Source: Rhizobium sp. CF122
GTDB taxonomy: Bacteria > Pseudomonadota > Alphaproteobacteria > Rhizobiales > Rhizobiaceae
NCBI RefSeq assembly: GCF_000282035.1
Contig: NZ_AKKA01000120.1
Coordinates: forward strand, 117,643-181,642
Direction: 5' to 3'
DNA length: 64,000 nt
The position numbers and the translations under genes are program-made. Every line of letters starts with the position of its first letter. Positions within the stretch are counted from its first letter, which is position 1. Shown here piece after piece: positions 55,102 through 63,829 of the stretch. The notes beneath the pieces are model-generated. The model ran no database searches and was not told where the DNA came from. It saw nothing but the letters and a program-made list of their open reading frames with translations.

Positions 55102-55593
55102 TCATGCCAGGCGAAGTGCTTCGATGTCCTTCGCAAGCATCAGTGCCAGCGCCTCGACCGCAAGATTGTGGTCGTCCCGTTGCGGCAGGCCAGATACGGT
55201 GACAGCGCCGATGCAACCAGTACCCTTCACATTGATCGGGAAGCTGCCGCCGTGCGGAGCATAATCGGCATCGGCGAGACCATTGTCGGCAACCGTCTTG
55301 CCCTTCTGCTTGAGATCGAGACCGATCGCATAGCTGCTCCTGAAATAGCGCAGCACCAGATTGCGTTTGCGCCGCACCCATTGAACGTTGTCAGGCGTGA
55401 CGCCGGGGAGAGCGGCATAAAAGACCGGCATTGAATGCAGCGTGACATCAATCGCGATGCCGAGACCGCGCTCGGTTCCAAGCTCCTGCAGGAGCTTGCC
55501 GAGCTGCCATGCGGTCGTGAGATCGAAGGTGTCGAAACTCAACACCTCTTCCTGTTCTGCGATCCGGTTGAGGTCTTCGTCGGGCATGGTCAC
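55102..55593 (-). CDS. UPF0303 family protein (heme-degrading-domain-like)
   Basis: A 163-residue protein of the UPF0303/YBR137W family. Seen: LSFDTFDLTTAWQLGKLLQ, IAIDVTLHSMPVFYAALPG, QWVRRKRNLVLRYFRSSYAIG, YAPHGGSFPINVKGTGCIGAVTVSGLPQRDDHNLAV (in part). The last section resembles the GlcG/HbpS heme-binding fold. Its biochemical role in bacteria is unknown to me. Start GTG at 55593 with GAGGAAG upstream, or the ATG two codons on. Confidence 0.82.
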   Translation of the reverse strand: MTMPDEDLNRIAEQEEVLSFDTFDLTTAWQLGKLLQELGTERGLGIAIDVTLHSMPVFYAALPGVTPDNVQWVRRKRNLVLRYFRSSYAIGLDLKQKGKTVADNGLADADYAPHGGSFPINVKGTGCIGAVTVSGLPQRDDHNLAVEALALMLAKDIEALRLA

Positions 55594-55680
55594 GGGTGCT
55601 TCCTCTCCTGCATTGCTTTTTCCTGAACAAATGCAAGCGGAATGGAAAAGTAAAGCGGAATCGTGGCGATGCCCGGGAGC

Positions 55681-56292
55681 TTACAATTTGGGCGTCAGCA
55701 TTTCGAAGCGGTCGCGGATCGTCGAACAGGTATCACCGCCAAGACGCGCAATGGCATCGATCTCTGCGGGATCGACGCGCAGCCGGTCGGGGTCAACGAC
55801 GCCGTCGCGATAGTGCGCATAGACGATTTCACCCATGATGATCTGCCGCGACTTCCCGAGCTCCAGCGTGACGTGGCGCCTGCACTCGAAGGCTGCTGGG
55901 GCTTCCGCGATCCATGGCGAGGCTACCTTCTGGCCAGGCATCGCCGTCAGTCCCGCCTCCTTCAATTCGTCGACACCACGCGGATATTTCGACCCGCAGA
56001 CATGCATCGCTTCGGCGATGGCAAAAGACACGATGTTGACCGTGAAGACCTCGGTCATGCGGATGTTGTGGCCAGTATCCTTGAAAGACATATCCGGGTT
56101 GTTCTCGACGCCGAGCGCCAGGATCGGCGGATCGGCGGACAGGCAGTTGAAGAAGCTGAAGGGTGCCGCATTGATGCGGCCATGCTCGTCCACTGTCGTC
56201 ACCAGCGCGATCGGCCGTGGAATGATCGTACCGATCATCAGCTTGTAGCGCTCGCGTTCGGTGAGCATCTCGAAATCGAAAGAGACCGACAT
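55681..56292 (-). CDS. Flavin reductase-like domain protein
   Basis: A 203-residue FMN-binding split-barrel protein. MIGTIIPRPIALVTTVDEHGRINAAPFSFFNCLSADPP (key PRPIALVTT...NAAPFSFFN) and NPDMSFKDTGHNIR are the FMN-binding signature of the DIM6/NTAB group. Such proteins supply reduced flavin to monooxygenases or act on their own as flavoproteins. No oxygenase partner is present next to it. It is 3 bp after the racemase gene, so the two are cotranscribed. Confidence 0.87.
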   Translation of the reverse strand: MSVSFDFEMLTERERYKLMIGTIIPRPIALVTTVDEHGRINAAPFSFFNCLSADPPILALGVENNPDMSFKDTGHNIRMTEVFTVNIVSFAIAEAMHVCGSKYPRGVDELKEAGLTAMPGQKVASPWIAEAPAAFECRRHVTLELGKSRQIIMGEIVYAHYRDGVVDPDRLRVDPAEIDAIARLGGDTCSTIRDRFEMLTPKL

Positions 56293-56295
56293 GGA

Positions 56296-57039
56296 TCAGC
56301 CTGCCGCCCTTATCGGCGCAAAAGCGCCCATCGCGCCTGTATAGGGTTTGGCCAAAGGAGATGCATACGAGCCGCGCTTGCTGGTTGACAAGCCGAGCGA
56401 CACCAGCGCTTCCGCCTGCTTGACCGCCGCGGCCACCCCGTCGACAACAGGCACGCCGTAAATATCCTGCAGCTCGCGCGCCAGATCGGTCATGCCTGCG
56501 CAGCCGAGCACAATCGCTTCCGCGCCATCTTCGGAAAGCGCTCGTTCGATCTCGGCCCGCAGCTTGCCGATGGCACCCGACGCAGGGTCATCGAGCTCGA
56601 GGACGGGGATATCCGAGGCCCGCACCTTCGCACGTCCGCCCATGCCGTAGCGCCGCACCAGATTGTCGATCAGGACCCGCGAGCGCTCCAGCGTCGTCAC
56701 CACAGTAAACCGCTGCGCCAGGAATCCGGCCGTGGCGACCGCGGACTCGCAAAGCCCGAGAACCGGCACATCGGCAAAGGTCCGGGCAGCATCCAGGCCC
56801 GTATCGTCGAAACAGGCGACGACGGCGGCATCATAGCCGTCGGTCCTCCGCTCCTTCAGTTCGGCGAGAAGCCCGGGGATTGCTAGCGCACCGTCATAAT
56901 GCCCCTCGATCGAGACCGGCCCCATGCGAGAGGTGGCGGCGATGATATCGGTGCCGGCGGCCGCGACCGCGCGGGCGGCAACGGCCGCCTTCTCGGTCAT
57001 GGATGTCGTCGTATTGGGATTGACCAAAAGAATGCGCAT
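56296..57039 (-). CDS. Asp/Glu/hydantoin racemase family protein
   Basis: A 247-residue cofactor-independent racemase. RILLVNPNTTTSMTE opens the protein; the two catalytic cysteines are Cys76 (VVACFDDTGL) and Cys180 (IVLGCAGM). The C terminus GLSTSKRGSYASP is typical of hydantoin and allantoin racemases rather than glutamate racemase. It would interconvert D and L forms of a 5-substituted hydantoin, allantoin or similar compound. It lies directly after the ABC permease genes, which implies that the imported molecule is its substrate. Confidence 0.88.
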   Translation of the reverse strand: MRILLVNPNTTTSMTEKAAVAARAVAAAGTDIIAATSRMGPVSIEGHYDGALAIPGLLAELKERRTDGYDAAVVACFDDTGLDAARTFADVPVLGLCESAVATAGFLAQRFTVVTTLERSRVLIDNLVRRYGMGGRAKVRASDIPVLELDDPASGAIGKLRAEIERALSEDGAEAIVLGCAGMTDLARELQDIYGVPVVDGVAAAVKQAEALVSLGLSTSKRGSYASPLAKPYTGAMGAFAPIRAAG

Positions 57040-57043
57040 AGGG

Positions 57044-57865
57044 TCAGCTTGTCTTTGCCTGGCGCCGGCGCAGCATGAGCATGATGCCGAGCGCGACGAG
57101 AATGATGGTGAAGGAAAACAGCGTCGTCACAGTGCCCAGCGCATAGAGCACCGGCGTCGTGACGTTGGTGGTCATGCCGTAGATTTCGAGTGGCAGCGTG
57201 TTGTAGCTGCCCGATGTCATCAGCGTACGAGCGAATTCGTCATAGGAGAGCGTGAAGCCGAAAAGGCCGACGCCGATCAGGCTCGGCGCAATCATCGGCA
57301 GCACGACATGACGGAAGGTCTGCCAGGAAGTCGCCCCGAGATCGCGCGCCGCCTCTTCATAGGCCGGCGAGAAGCGGTTGAAGACGGCAAACATGATGAG
57401 CACGCCAAACGGCAGCGTCCATGTCAGATGCGCGCCGAAGGCAGAGGAGTACCAGGCCGGCTTCAGCCCGCCCTGCTGAAAGACCACGCCGATCCCAAGC
57501 GAAATGATGATCGATGGCACCACGAGACTTGCGACGGTCGCATAGAAAAGCACGGTCGATCCGCGGAAGCGGCGGCGAAACGCCAGCCCCGCCAGCAGCG
57601 AGACGACGACGGTGACGACCATCACCATCAGACCCAGCGTAAACGATCGGCGGAACGAAGCACCGAAATCGCCCACCGCCTGCTTCTCGAAAAGGTTGTA
57701 GAACCAGTGAACGGAAACGCCGTTCAGCGGGAACGTCAGGCCGCCGTCTGGCCCCTGGAAGGAAAGGATCAAGATCGCCGACAGTGGCCCATACAGGAAC
57801 AGCACGAAGACGAGGAAAAAGGCCGCGAGCACATAGAATTCGAAGGTGCGCTTCTCGTGGTTCAT
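57044..57865 (-). CDS. ABC importer permease (PotC type)
   Basis: A 273-residue inner-membrane permease. Six helices and the EAA motif EAARDLGATSWQTFRHVVLPMIAPSL (key EAARDLGA...LP). The ATG at 57865 lies one base after the stop of the other permease gene. With the neighbouring subunits it forms a polyamine-type uptake system; the racemase gene follows after 4 bp. Confidence 0.92.
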   Translation of the reverse strand: MNHEKRTFEFYVLAAFFLVFVLFLYGPLSAILILSFQGPDGGLTFPLNGVSVHWFYNLFEKQAVGDFGASFRRSFTLGLMVMVVTVVVSLLAGLAFRRRFRGSTVLFYATVASLVVPSIIISLGIGVVFQQGGLKPAWYSSAFGAHLTWTLPFGVLIMFAVFNRFSPAYEEAARDLGATSWQTFRHVVLPMIAPSLIGVGLFGFTLSYDEFARTLMTSGSYNTLPLEIYGMTTNVTTPVLYALGTVTTLFSFTIILVALGIMLMLRRRQAKTS

Positions 57866-57866
57866 C

Positions 57867-58781
57867 TCACAGCTCCTTGCGGATATCGACGACGCGCAGG
57901 ATCGCAGCGACCATCAGGAGGACGACGACCAGCAGCACGACGGCACTTGCGGCAGCCGCCGGATATTGCAGCAACGACATCTGGTTCTTCATCATCAGCG
58001 CCACCGAAGCGCTCTGCCCGCCGGACATGACCTGCACCGTCGAGAAATCGGCCATGACGAGGGTGACGACGAAGATCGTCCCGATCGCCATGCCGGGCTT
58101 TGCAAGCGGCAACACGACATTCCAGAGGATCTGCCAGCCGCTGGCGCCGGCATCACGCGCCGCCTCGAACAGCGAGCGATCGATGCGCATCAGCGTGTTG
58201 AAGATCGGCGTGACCATGAACAGCGTGTAAAGATGCACCATCGCGAGAACGACGGCGAAATCGGAATAGAGCAGCCATTCGATCGGCTGCGGCACGATGC
58301 CCATTTGCACCAGCGCCGAGTTGACCAACCCGTTGCGACCAAGCACCGGAATCCAGGAGATCATACGGATGATGTTCGACGTCATGAACGGCACGGTGCA
58401 GACGAGAAACAGGATCATCTGCGTAGTCGTCCGGCGGACATGGAAGGCGAGGAAATAGGCGACCCAGAAGCCGATGAAGAGCGTCAAGCCCCAGACGATC
58501 ACCGTGAATTTCAGGGTGTTGAGATAGGTTTTCCAAGTAACCCATGAACCGAGCGTGTCGGTGTAGTTCATGGTCAGAAAGGCCGGATAGAGACCCGCAA
58601 AATCGTAATCCCAGAAACTGACAACCGCGATCATGGCGATCGGCAGGATGAAGAAGAAGCCGAGAATGAGGATCAGCGGCGTCGCCTGCAGATAAGAAGC
58701 TGCCCATGCCGGGCATCCGATTCTTCGACGGCTTATCTGTTCCGATTGTTGCTCGGCCTGCGAAGACGCGATCGTCGCCAT
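57867..58781 (-). CDS. ABC importer permease (PotB type)
   Basis: A 304-residue inner-membrane permease. A hydrophobic helix FILGFFFILPIAMIAVVSFW appears near residue 35, and the EAA motif is EAARDAGASGWQILWNVVLPLAKPGM (key EAARDAGA...LPL). The N terminus is Ser/Gln-rich and cytoplasmic. It follows the binding-protein gene after a 73-bp gap with a hairpin. Confidence 0.92.
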   Translation of the reverse strand: MATIASSQAEQQSEQISRRRIGCPAWAASYLQATPLILILGFFFILPIAMIAVVSFWDYDFAGLYPAFLTMNYTDTLGSWVTWKTYLNTLKFTVIVWGLTLFIGFWVAYFLAFHVRRTTTQMILFLVCTVPFMTSNIIRMISWIPVLGRNGLVNSALVQMGIVPQPIEWLLYSDFAVVLAMVHLYTLFMVTPIFNTLMRIDRSLFEAARDAGASGWQILWNVVLPLAKPGMAIGTIFVVTLVMADFSTVQVMSGGQSASVALMMKNQMSLLQYPAAAASAVVLLVVVLLMVAAILRVVDIRKEL

Positions 58782-58804
58782 GTTCCGGTCTCTCCGTTAT
58801 TGAC

Positions 58805-58835
58805 GCCCTCTCCCCAAAGGAACTGAGGAGAGGGC
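58805..58835 (-). terminator. Intercistronic hairpin after the binding-protein gene
   Basis: GCCCTCTCC at 58805 pairs with GGAGAGGGC at 58827, a perfect 9-bp stem with a 13-base loop, 20 bp beyond the binding-protein stop. This is the third operon of the window with such a hairpin in the same place. Confidence 0.7.
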
Positions 58836-58854
58836 CTGGCAGAAGCGGTTCGCC

Positions 58855-60153
58855 TTAAGCGGCGATGAACTCGTTCCAGCGGCGAACCATGTAGCGGTCT
58901 TCGTCCATGACGGAGTTCCAGCACGCGACGTGACCCATGCGCTCTTCGAACGAACCACCGTCGCGAACGGCGCCGGCCTTCTCCATGACCTTGCCTTCCG
59001 GCGAGAGAATATCGCCTTGCGCCGGCTTGCCTTCGATCCAGTAACCCCATTCATCGGCGGTCATGAACTTCTTGGCCGTCTCCATGCAGGCCGAGTAGTA
59101 GCCCTGGCGGTTGAGATAACCACCGACCCAGCCGGAGGTGTACCAGTTGATGTACTCGTAAGCGGCGTCGAGCTGCGCGCCCTTGAGGTGCGAAGCGAGG
59201 CCGAGACCGCCGCCCCACGAACGATAGCCTTCCTTGAGCGGCTGATACTTGCAGGCGATGCCCTTGGAGCGGACGGCGGCAACGGCCGGCGACCACATGG
59301 ACTGGATGACGACTTCGCCTGATGCCATCAGGTTGACCGACTCGTCGAAGCTCTTCCAGAAGGCACGGAACTGGCCGTCCTGCTTGGCCTTAATCAGGAA
59401 CTCGATCGTCTTGTCGATCTCTTCCTTGGTCATGTTGCCCTTGTCGGCATACTTGATGTTGCCGAGCGCTTCCATGATCATCGCGGCATCCATGATGCCG
59501 ATCGACGGGATGTTGAGGATCGAAGTCTTGCCCTTGAACTTCGGATCCATGATATCGGCCCAGGTGGTGATATCGCGACCGACGAGATCCGGGCGAATGC
59601 CGAGCGTATCGGCATTGTAGATCGTCGGCATCATGGTGAAGAGTTCGGTCTCGCCCTTGGCGAAGGTCTTGGCATCCGCGCTCTCGACGTAGCCGACCGT
59701 GTGCGGCGCCGTGCCCTGAGCGATGACGCTGTCCGGCGTCAGCTTGCCGGTCTTAAACAGCGGAACGACCTTGTCGTAGTACTTCAGCTTCTTGACGTCC
59801 ATCGGCTGGATGACGCCAGTCGGATAGACCTTCTTCAGGATCCAGTATTCGATGTCAGCGATGTCGTAGCTGTCGGGCTGGGTCACGGCGCGCTGGGCAG
59901 CGGCGTCGGAGTCGGTCGCGGTCATCTCGAGCGTGATGCCGAGGTCCTTCTTGCACTGCTCGGCAATGGCGTTGATGTTCGAAACGCCGGTGCCGAACTG
60001 GCGAAGCGTGATGTTCGACTGCGCCCAGATGGTCGGAAAGCCCGTGATCAGGCCGGAGCCGGCGGCGGCACCGATGGCGGCGGCGCCGGTCTTGAGCAGG
60101 CTGCGGCGGGAAATCCCCGCTGCCGTCTTGGTCGTCTTCTTTTCGGTTGTCAT
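58855..60153 (-). CDS. ABC importer substrate-binding protein, Tat-exported (PotD-like)
   Basis: A 432-residue binding protein. The N terminus is a twin-arginine signal: SRRSLLK at residues 15-21 followed by a hydrophobic, Gly/Ala-rich core ending FPTIWAQS, which implies export after folding. The mature domain has YDIADIEYWILKKVYPTGVIQPMD, GVIQP and LNIPSIGIMDAAMIMEALG. The family includes spermidine/putrescine binders. Racemase, flavin reductase and the ABC genes share the strand; the ligand might be a hydantoin-like or amine compound. Confidence 0.9.
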   Translation of the reverse strand: MTTEKKTTKTAAGISRRSLLKTGAAAIGAAAGSGLITGFPTIWAQSNITLRQFGTGVSNINAIAEQCKKDLGITLEMTATDSDAAAQRAVTQPDSYDIADIEYWILKKVYPTGVIQPMDVKKLKYYDKVVPLFKTGKLTPDSVIAQGTAPHTVGYVESADAKTFAKGETELFTMMPTIYNADTLGIRPDLVGRDITTWADIMDPKFKGKTSILNIPSIGIMDAAMIMEALGNIKYADKGNMTKEEIDKTIEFLIKAKQDGQFRAFWKSFDESVNLMASGEVVIQSMWSPAVAAVRSKGIACKYQPLKEGYRSWGGGLGLASHLKGAQLDAAYEYINWYTSGWVGGYLNRQGYYSACMETAKKFMTADEWGYWIEGKPAQGDILSPEGKVMEKAGAVRDGGSFEERMGHVACWNSVMDEDRYMVRRWNEFIAA

Positions 60154-60183
60154 GTCAGTTCCCCTTCTTTTTGCTGGTGAGGT

Positions 60184-61266
60184 TCATGCACGGCCAAGGA
60201 GGACCGCGTCCTCCAGAGCCCAACTCAGAGACACCGCATCGCCGACCGATACGGGCTTGGCGAAGTAGTCGCCGTCATTCGCGATGACCGTGAAGTCGTC
60301 ACTACCCGCGCCGACGACGGTGATCTTCACCGACGCGCCGCGATATTCGATGTTGGAGACGAGGCCGTTGAAGCCGAGCGTCTTGTCGGCGGCCGTGTCG
60401 AGGCGCACGCGATCGGTGCGGATGCCGATGTCGACACCCTCGCCGATCTGCCTACCGTTGCCGCGCACCGCAAAGGTCTGTCCCTCCCGCACCTCAAGCG
60501 TCGTGACGCCATCCTGCGAGGAGACGACGCGACCGGACAGGACGTTATGATCGCCCATGAAGCGTGCGACGAAAGCGGTGGCGGGCTCCTCAAACACCTT
60601 GCGCGGGGTTGCCGCCTGCTCGATCTTGCCGTCGTTCATGATGACGATGATATCGGCCAGCGCCATCGCCTCTTCCTGGCTGTGCGTGACGTGGACGAAG
60701 GTAATGCCGAGCGTCTTCTGCAGCTTCTTCAGTTCTGCCCGCATACGGATCTTCAGAAACGGATCGAGCGCCGACAGTGGCTCGTCGAGAAGCAGCGCTT
60801 CGGGATCGGTGATCAGCGCACGCGCCAGCGCCACGCGCTGCTGCTGGCCGCCGGAAAGCTGCGCAGGCCGCCGCGTCGCATAGGCGTCCATCTGCATCAG
60901 CTTCAGCATCTCGAGCGCCTTGGCGCGACGCTCTTCCTTCTCGACGCCCTTCATCTTCAAGCTGAAGGCAACGTTGTCGACGAGGTCAAGATGCGGAAAC
61001 AGCGCGTAGGACTGGAACATCATCGCCGTGCCGCGCTGGGCCGGCGGAAAGTCGGTGACGACCGTGTTGCCAAGCCTGACATCGCCGGAGGAAATGCTTT
61101 CGTGTCCGGCAATCATGCGCAGCGTCGACGTCTTGCCGCAGCCGGAAGGCCCGAGAAAGCAGCAGTAGGAACCGGCCGGAATCTTCAGGCTAATGGAATT
61201 AACCGCCATGGTGGCGCCATACACCTTGGAAATGGATACGATATCTATCTCTGCGGCTTTCGACAT
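60184..61266 (-). CDS. ABC importer ATPase (PotA type)
   Basis: A 360-residue ATP-binding subunit. Walker A GPSGCGKTS near residue 41, Q-loop MFQSYALFPHLDLVDN, signature LSGGQQQRVALARAL, Walker B LLLDEPLSALDP, H-loop HVTHSQEEAM. A TOBE domain occupies about 285-355. Walker A ends GKTS, with Ser for the second Thr, which is a normal variant. ATG 61266 has AGAGGAAG upstream. It is the first gene of the operon and divergent from the FCD regulator. Confidence 0.92.
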   Translation of the reverse strand: MSKAAEIDIVSISKVYGATMAVNSISLKIPAGSYCCFLGPSGCGKTSTLRMIAGHESISSGDVRLGNTVVTDFPPAQRGTAMMFQSYALFPHLDLVDNVAFSLKMKGVEKEERRAKALEMLKLMQMDAYATRRPAQLSGGQQQRVALARALITDPEALLLDEPLSALDPFLKIRMRAELKKLQKTLGITFVHVTHSQEEAMALADIIVIMNDGKIEQAATPRKVFEEPATAFVARFMGDHNVLSGRVVSSQDGVTTLEVREGQTFAVRGNGRQIGEGVDIGIRTDRVRLDTAADKTLGFNGLVSNIEYRGASVKITVVGAGSDDFTVIANDGDYFAKPVSVGDAVSLSWALEDAVLLGRA

Positions 61267-61438
61267 TGGTCTTCCTCTGTTTGAGAAAGACAATGCATCC
61301 GCCGTGCCAGTTTCTATTGCAGCGCATCCAGCGTCGGCAAATCAAGGACTTGCTACCAAGATTGCGGCGCATTTCAGAATTCAGGCAACGTGCCGACATG
61401 CACACAAAATAGGCTATCGTTCGCAATTCGTGCAAATG

Positions 61439-61450
61439 ATCGTATACAAT
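61439..61450. promoter_or_regulatory. Operator candidate for the FCD-GntR regulator
   Basis: ATCGTATACAAT, one base off the perfect palindrome ATTGTATACAAT. TTGTATACAA-type sites are known for FCD-subfamily GntR regulators. It lies between the divergent ABC operon and the regulator gene. A second feature, the perfect palindrome TTTGCGCGCAAA, is at 61462-61473, partly repeated at 61485-61495. Confidence 0.5.
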
Positions 61451-61534
61451 TTAGCCGTCACTTTGCGCGCAAATTCCATTTAACTTTTGCGCGAAACGCA
61501 GATATCATTTCCCGGTCAGAAGGTATCCGAGTTC

Positions 61535-62248
61535 ATGAAGCCCACCGCAACCGCCCTGCAGACCGCAGACGATTCAGCCGATACAGGCGCACAACAGATC
61601 CGCGACGCGATCCGCGATGCGATCGTGGAGCGGCGCCTGTCGCCGGGAACGAAGCTGTCGGAGGGTGATGTCGGCAACCTTTTCAATGTCAGCCGGACGC
61701 TTGCTCGCGCCGCCCTGCAGGCGCTTTCCTACGAGGGCCTTGTCAGCGTTGAAAAGAATCGTGGGGCGTTCGTCGCCTACCCCTCGCCGGAGGAAGCACG
61801 CCAGATATTTGCCGCCCGCCGCCTGGTCGAGCCAGGAATTTTGCGCGAGGCGGCAGCCAGAATTAAGCCTTCACAGATCCAGCACCTGAGGCAATTGCTG
61901 CTCGAGGAAGGCCGACTGATAAGCGAGCGGGGCCAGACAGCACGGCGGGCCGAGATCAAAGCTTCCGGCGACTTTCACCTGACGCTTGCCTCAATATCCG
62001 GCAACGCCATCATGCAGCGTTTCATGGATGAACTGGTTGCCCGCTCGTCGCTGGTGATCGCCCTTTACGGCCAGTCGACGATATCGAGTTGCGGCCATTC
62101 CGAGCATGGCGACATCGTCGCCGCGATTGAGCGAAACGATCTCGACGAGGCGTGCAGGCTGATGCTGCACCACATCGCGCACATCGAAGCAGACCTCGAT
62201 CTGCGCGAACGCAAGAGCGTCGGCCTCAGGGAAGCTTTCGAAATATAG
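61535..62248 (+). CDS. GntR-family regulator, FadR/FCD subfamily
   Basis: A 237-residue regulator. The winged helix (about 17-80) includes VGNLFNVSRTLARAALQALSYEGL; the FCD ligand domain (about 90-225) has LVEPGILREAAARI, EIKASGDFHLTLASISGN and HGDIVAAIERNDLDEACRLM with the metal-binding Asp/His pattern (D..H, then H). FCD domains bind carboxylic acids with zinc. It stands divergent from the ABC operon and very likely controls it. ATG 61535 is chosen over an in-frame start 16 codons earlier because the family starts near it and AAGG lies upstream. Confidence 0.88.
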   Translation: MKPTATALQTADDSADTGAQQIRDAIRDAIVERRLSPGTKLSEGDVGNLFNVSRTLARAALQALSYEGLVSVEKNRGAFVAYPSPEEARQIFAARRLVEPGILREAAARIKPSQIQHLRQLLLEEGRLISERGQTARRAEIKASGDFHLTLASISGNAIMQRFMDELVARSSLVIALYGQSTISSCGHSEHGDIVAAIERNDLDEACRLMLHHIAHIEADLDLRERKSVGLREAFEI

Positions 62249-62268
62249 CAATTTTCGTTTGGGAAGTG

Positions 62269-62293
62269 GGATTGCGGCCTATGACCGCAATCC
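62269..62293. terminator. Hairpin between convergent genes
   Basis: GGATTGCGG-CCTATGA-CCGCAATCC, a perfect 9-bp stem, 20 bp after the regulator stop and 7 bp before the end of the convergent gene. No T tract follows on either side, so efficiency is uncertain. Confidence 0.6.
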
Positions 62294-62299
62294 ACCAAT

Positions 62300-62683
62300 T
62301 CAATTGCCGGAACGGCGCTCGGTGGTCTGTTCCGCAACGGCGACGATATCAGGCGTGCCGTTTGCAAGCAGGCGCTTGCGGACGAGTACGCCCATGACGC
62401 GGGCGGCGGTGGAGAAGCTCATCTGGTCGAGCGGTCCTTCGCCCTCCCATGGCTTGGTAAGCCGTTCGGTGACGGCCCCGACGATGTTCATCGGAACGAT
62501 ATCGTCGCACAGACGCATCGCTTCGAAGACCTGGCTGATGGGTACAACGCGTCCTTCGAAAGTGACGATTGGTTCTGTAAGTTCCGTATCCCACTCTTCG
62601 AAGGCATAGAGGGCTTCGCGGAAGAGTTCCTGAAGGGTGAACGGGGCGTGTCCATTGTGAAGCGGCGGCAAGGCATTCGTCAT
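62300..62683 (-). CDS. Conserved hypothetical protein, 127 residues
   Basis: I do not recognise this family. The protein is soluble, without signal peptide or membrane segment, and moderately acidic. It reads MTNALPPLHNGHAPFTLQEL at the start, with LFREALYAFEEWDTELTEP as a likely helix, VPISQVFEAMRLCDDIVP in the middle and a basic tail after ARVMGVLVRKRLLANGTPD. GAGGAGA is 7 bp before ATG 62683, a strong site, and codon use matches the neighbours. The gene stands alone on its strand with an upstream AT-rich leader of 160 bp. Confidence 0.72.
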   Translation of the reverse strand: MTNALPPLHNGHAPFTLQELFREALYAFEEWDTELTEPIVTFEGRVVPISQVFEAMRLCDDIVPMNIVGAVTERLTKPWEGEGPLDQMSFSTAARVMGVLVRKRLLANGTPDIVAVAEQTTERRSGN

Positions 62684-62845
62684 GTCTGTCTCCTCTTTAG
62701 GGCTAGTGCCATTCCTCCTCTTCGGCCGGCAGGAACATGGGAAACAGAACTCAGAATTCCCCTGCGGACCGAAAACACGATCAATGTTATAGTGTAATAT
62801 ATGCGTGATAAAGCCTTTTGTCGCCCAGAGGTTCCACCGCGCCCG

Positions 62846-62891
62846 GCAAAAACAAACAGGCCATTGATATTGCAAGGAATATCAATGGCCT
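62846..62891 (-). terminator. Strong intrinsic terminator of the SIMPL-domain gene
   Basis: On the minus strand AGGCCATTGATATT-CCTTGC-AATATCAATGGCCT, a perfect 14-bp stem, followed by GTTTGTTTTTG. It is 40 bp beyond the stop and separates this transcript from the small hypothetical gene. Confidence 0.9.
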
Positions 62892-62930
62892 ACTCGCTAT
62901 CAAATTAACGGCAGTCACGCTGCCTTGCGA

Positions 62931-63674
62931 TCACTGCGCGATCGAAAACGTCACGTTGACGGTAATGTTGTAGCTGGTTTCACCGCCCTGGATGGGCACC
63001 GCCGAGTCGGCCGTCTCCTTCATCATCGCAGCCCGTGCGACGGGAACCGGCTGTGGACGCGGCGACGTTTCACTGATCTCGATCACCCGCCCGAGCTTGA
63101 CATCGGCCGCCGCGGCGAGGGTCTTCGCCTTCTCGATGGCGTTGGCGACCGCATTCTTGCGCGCCTCCTCCATCGCCGTCTCCGGCTTGTCGTTCGTGAA
63201 CTGAATATCGCCCCCCTGATTAACGCCGAGTGTGACGGCTTCGTCGAGAATTGCACCGAGCTTGTACAGGTCGCGGACGCGCACGCTCAACGAGTTGGAC
63301 ACCTGGTAGCCCACCAACTGCGGGGTCTGAGGCTGACCGTCGTTGGACTGTGGATAGCTGAATTGCGGCTGCACCGAAAAGCCTGAAGTCTGGAGATCCC
63401 GCTCCGCGATGCCCGCCTTCTTCAACGCGGCAAGGACGTCGCTCATCGACTTGTTGTTTTCGTTGAGCGCTTCACGTGCGGTCTTTGCCTGTTTCACGAC
63501 GGAAAGGCTGAGGACCGCCATGTCGGGCGCGACGCTTGCCTGCCCCTCGCCGCTAACGGAAATCACGGCCTCGCGCGGCTGCGAATCAGCGGCCAGCGCC
63601 GGCAGCGCCATGGCAGCTGCGGCCGGAAGGCCAAGCAGAAGGCTGAAGGCGATTGTTCTGGTGTTCGGCAGCAC
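62931..63674 (-). CDS. SIMPL-domain (DUF541) periplasmic protein
   Basis: A 247-residue secreted protein of the 26-kDa periplasmic immunogenic protein family (BP26/Omp28 in Brucella). A signal peptide covers about 1-29 (ending ALAA). The SIMPL domain begins AVISVSGEGQASVAPDMAVLSL and contains VQPQFSYPQSNDGQPQTPQLVGYQVSNSLSVRVRDL, TLGVNQGGDIQFTND and AIEKAKTLAAAADVKLGRVIEISE in part. In Brucella the protein forms a channel-like oligomer. The start is GTG at 63674 with GGGAGTG 8 bp upstream. Function in rhizobia is open. Confidence 0.9.
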   Translation of the reverse strand: MLPNTRTIAFSLLLGLPAAAAMALPALAADSQPREAVISVSGEGQASVAPDMAVLSLSVVKQAKTAREALNENNKSMSDVLAALKKAGIAERDLQTSGFSVQPQFSYPQSNDGQPQTPQLVGYQVSNSLSVRVRDLYKLGAILDEAVTLGVNQGGDIQFTNDKPETAMEEARKNAVANAIEKAKTLAAAADVKLGRVIEISETSPRPQPVPVARAAMMKETADSAVPIQGGETSYNITVNVTFSIAQ

Positions 63675-63829
63675 GGTGTTTCACTCCCTGATTGTGAAGT
63701 CTCAATTGACGTCTTGCCGATTGATTGTGAAGCTATTGCGGCAGTCCCTTGTGACCGCAGAAGAATTGCGTTAGAGCGAAAAACGTTCCGGGGAACCATT
63801 GCGCCGGACACGGCAGCTATGCTGTCTCC

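Noticed and set aside
62858..62891. A 14-bp inverted repeat as possible insertion-element end
   Set aside because: It is followed by a T-rich tail and placed behind the SIMPL gene, fitting a terminator; no transposase is near.
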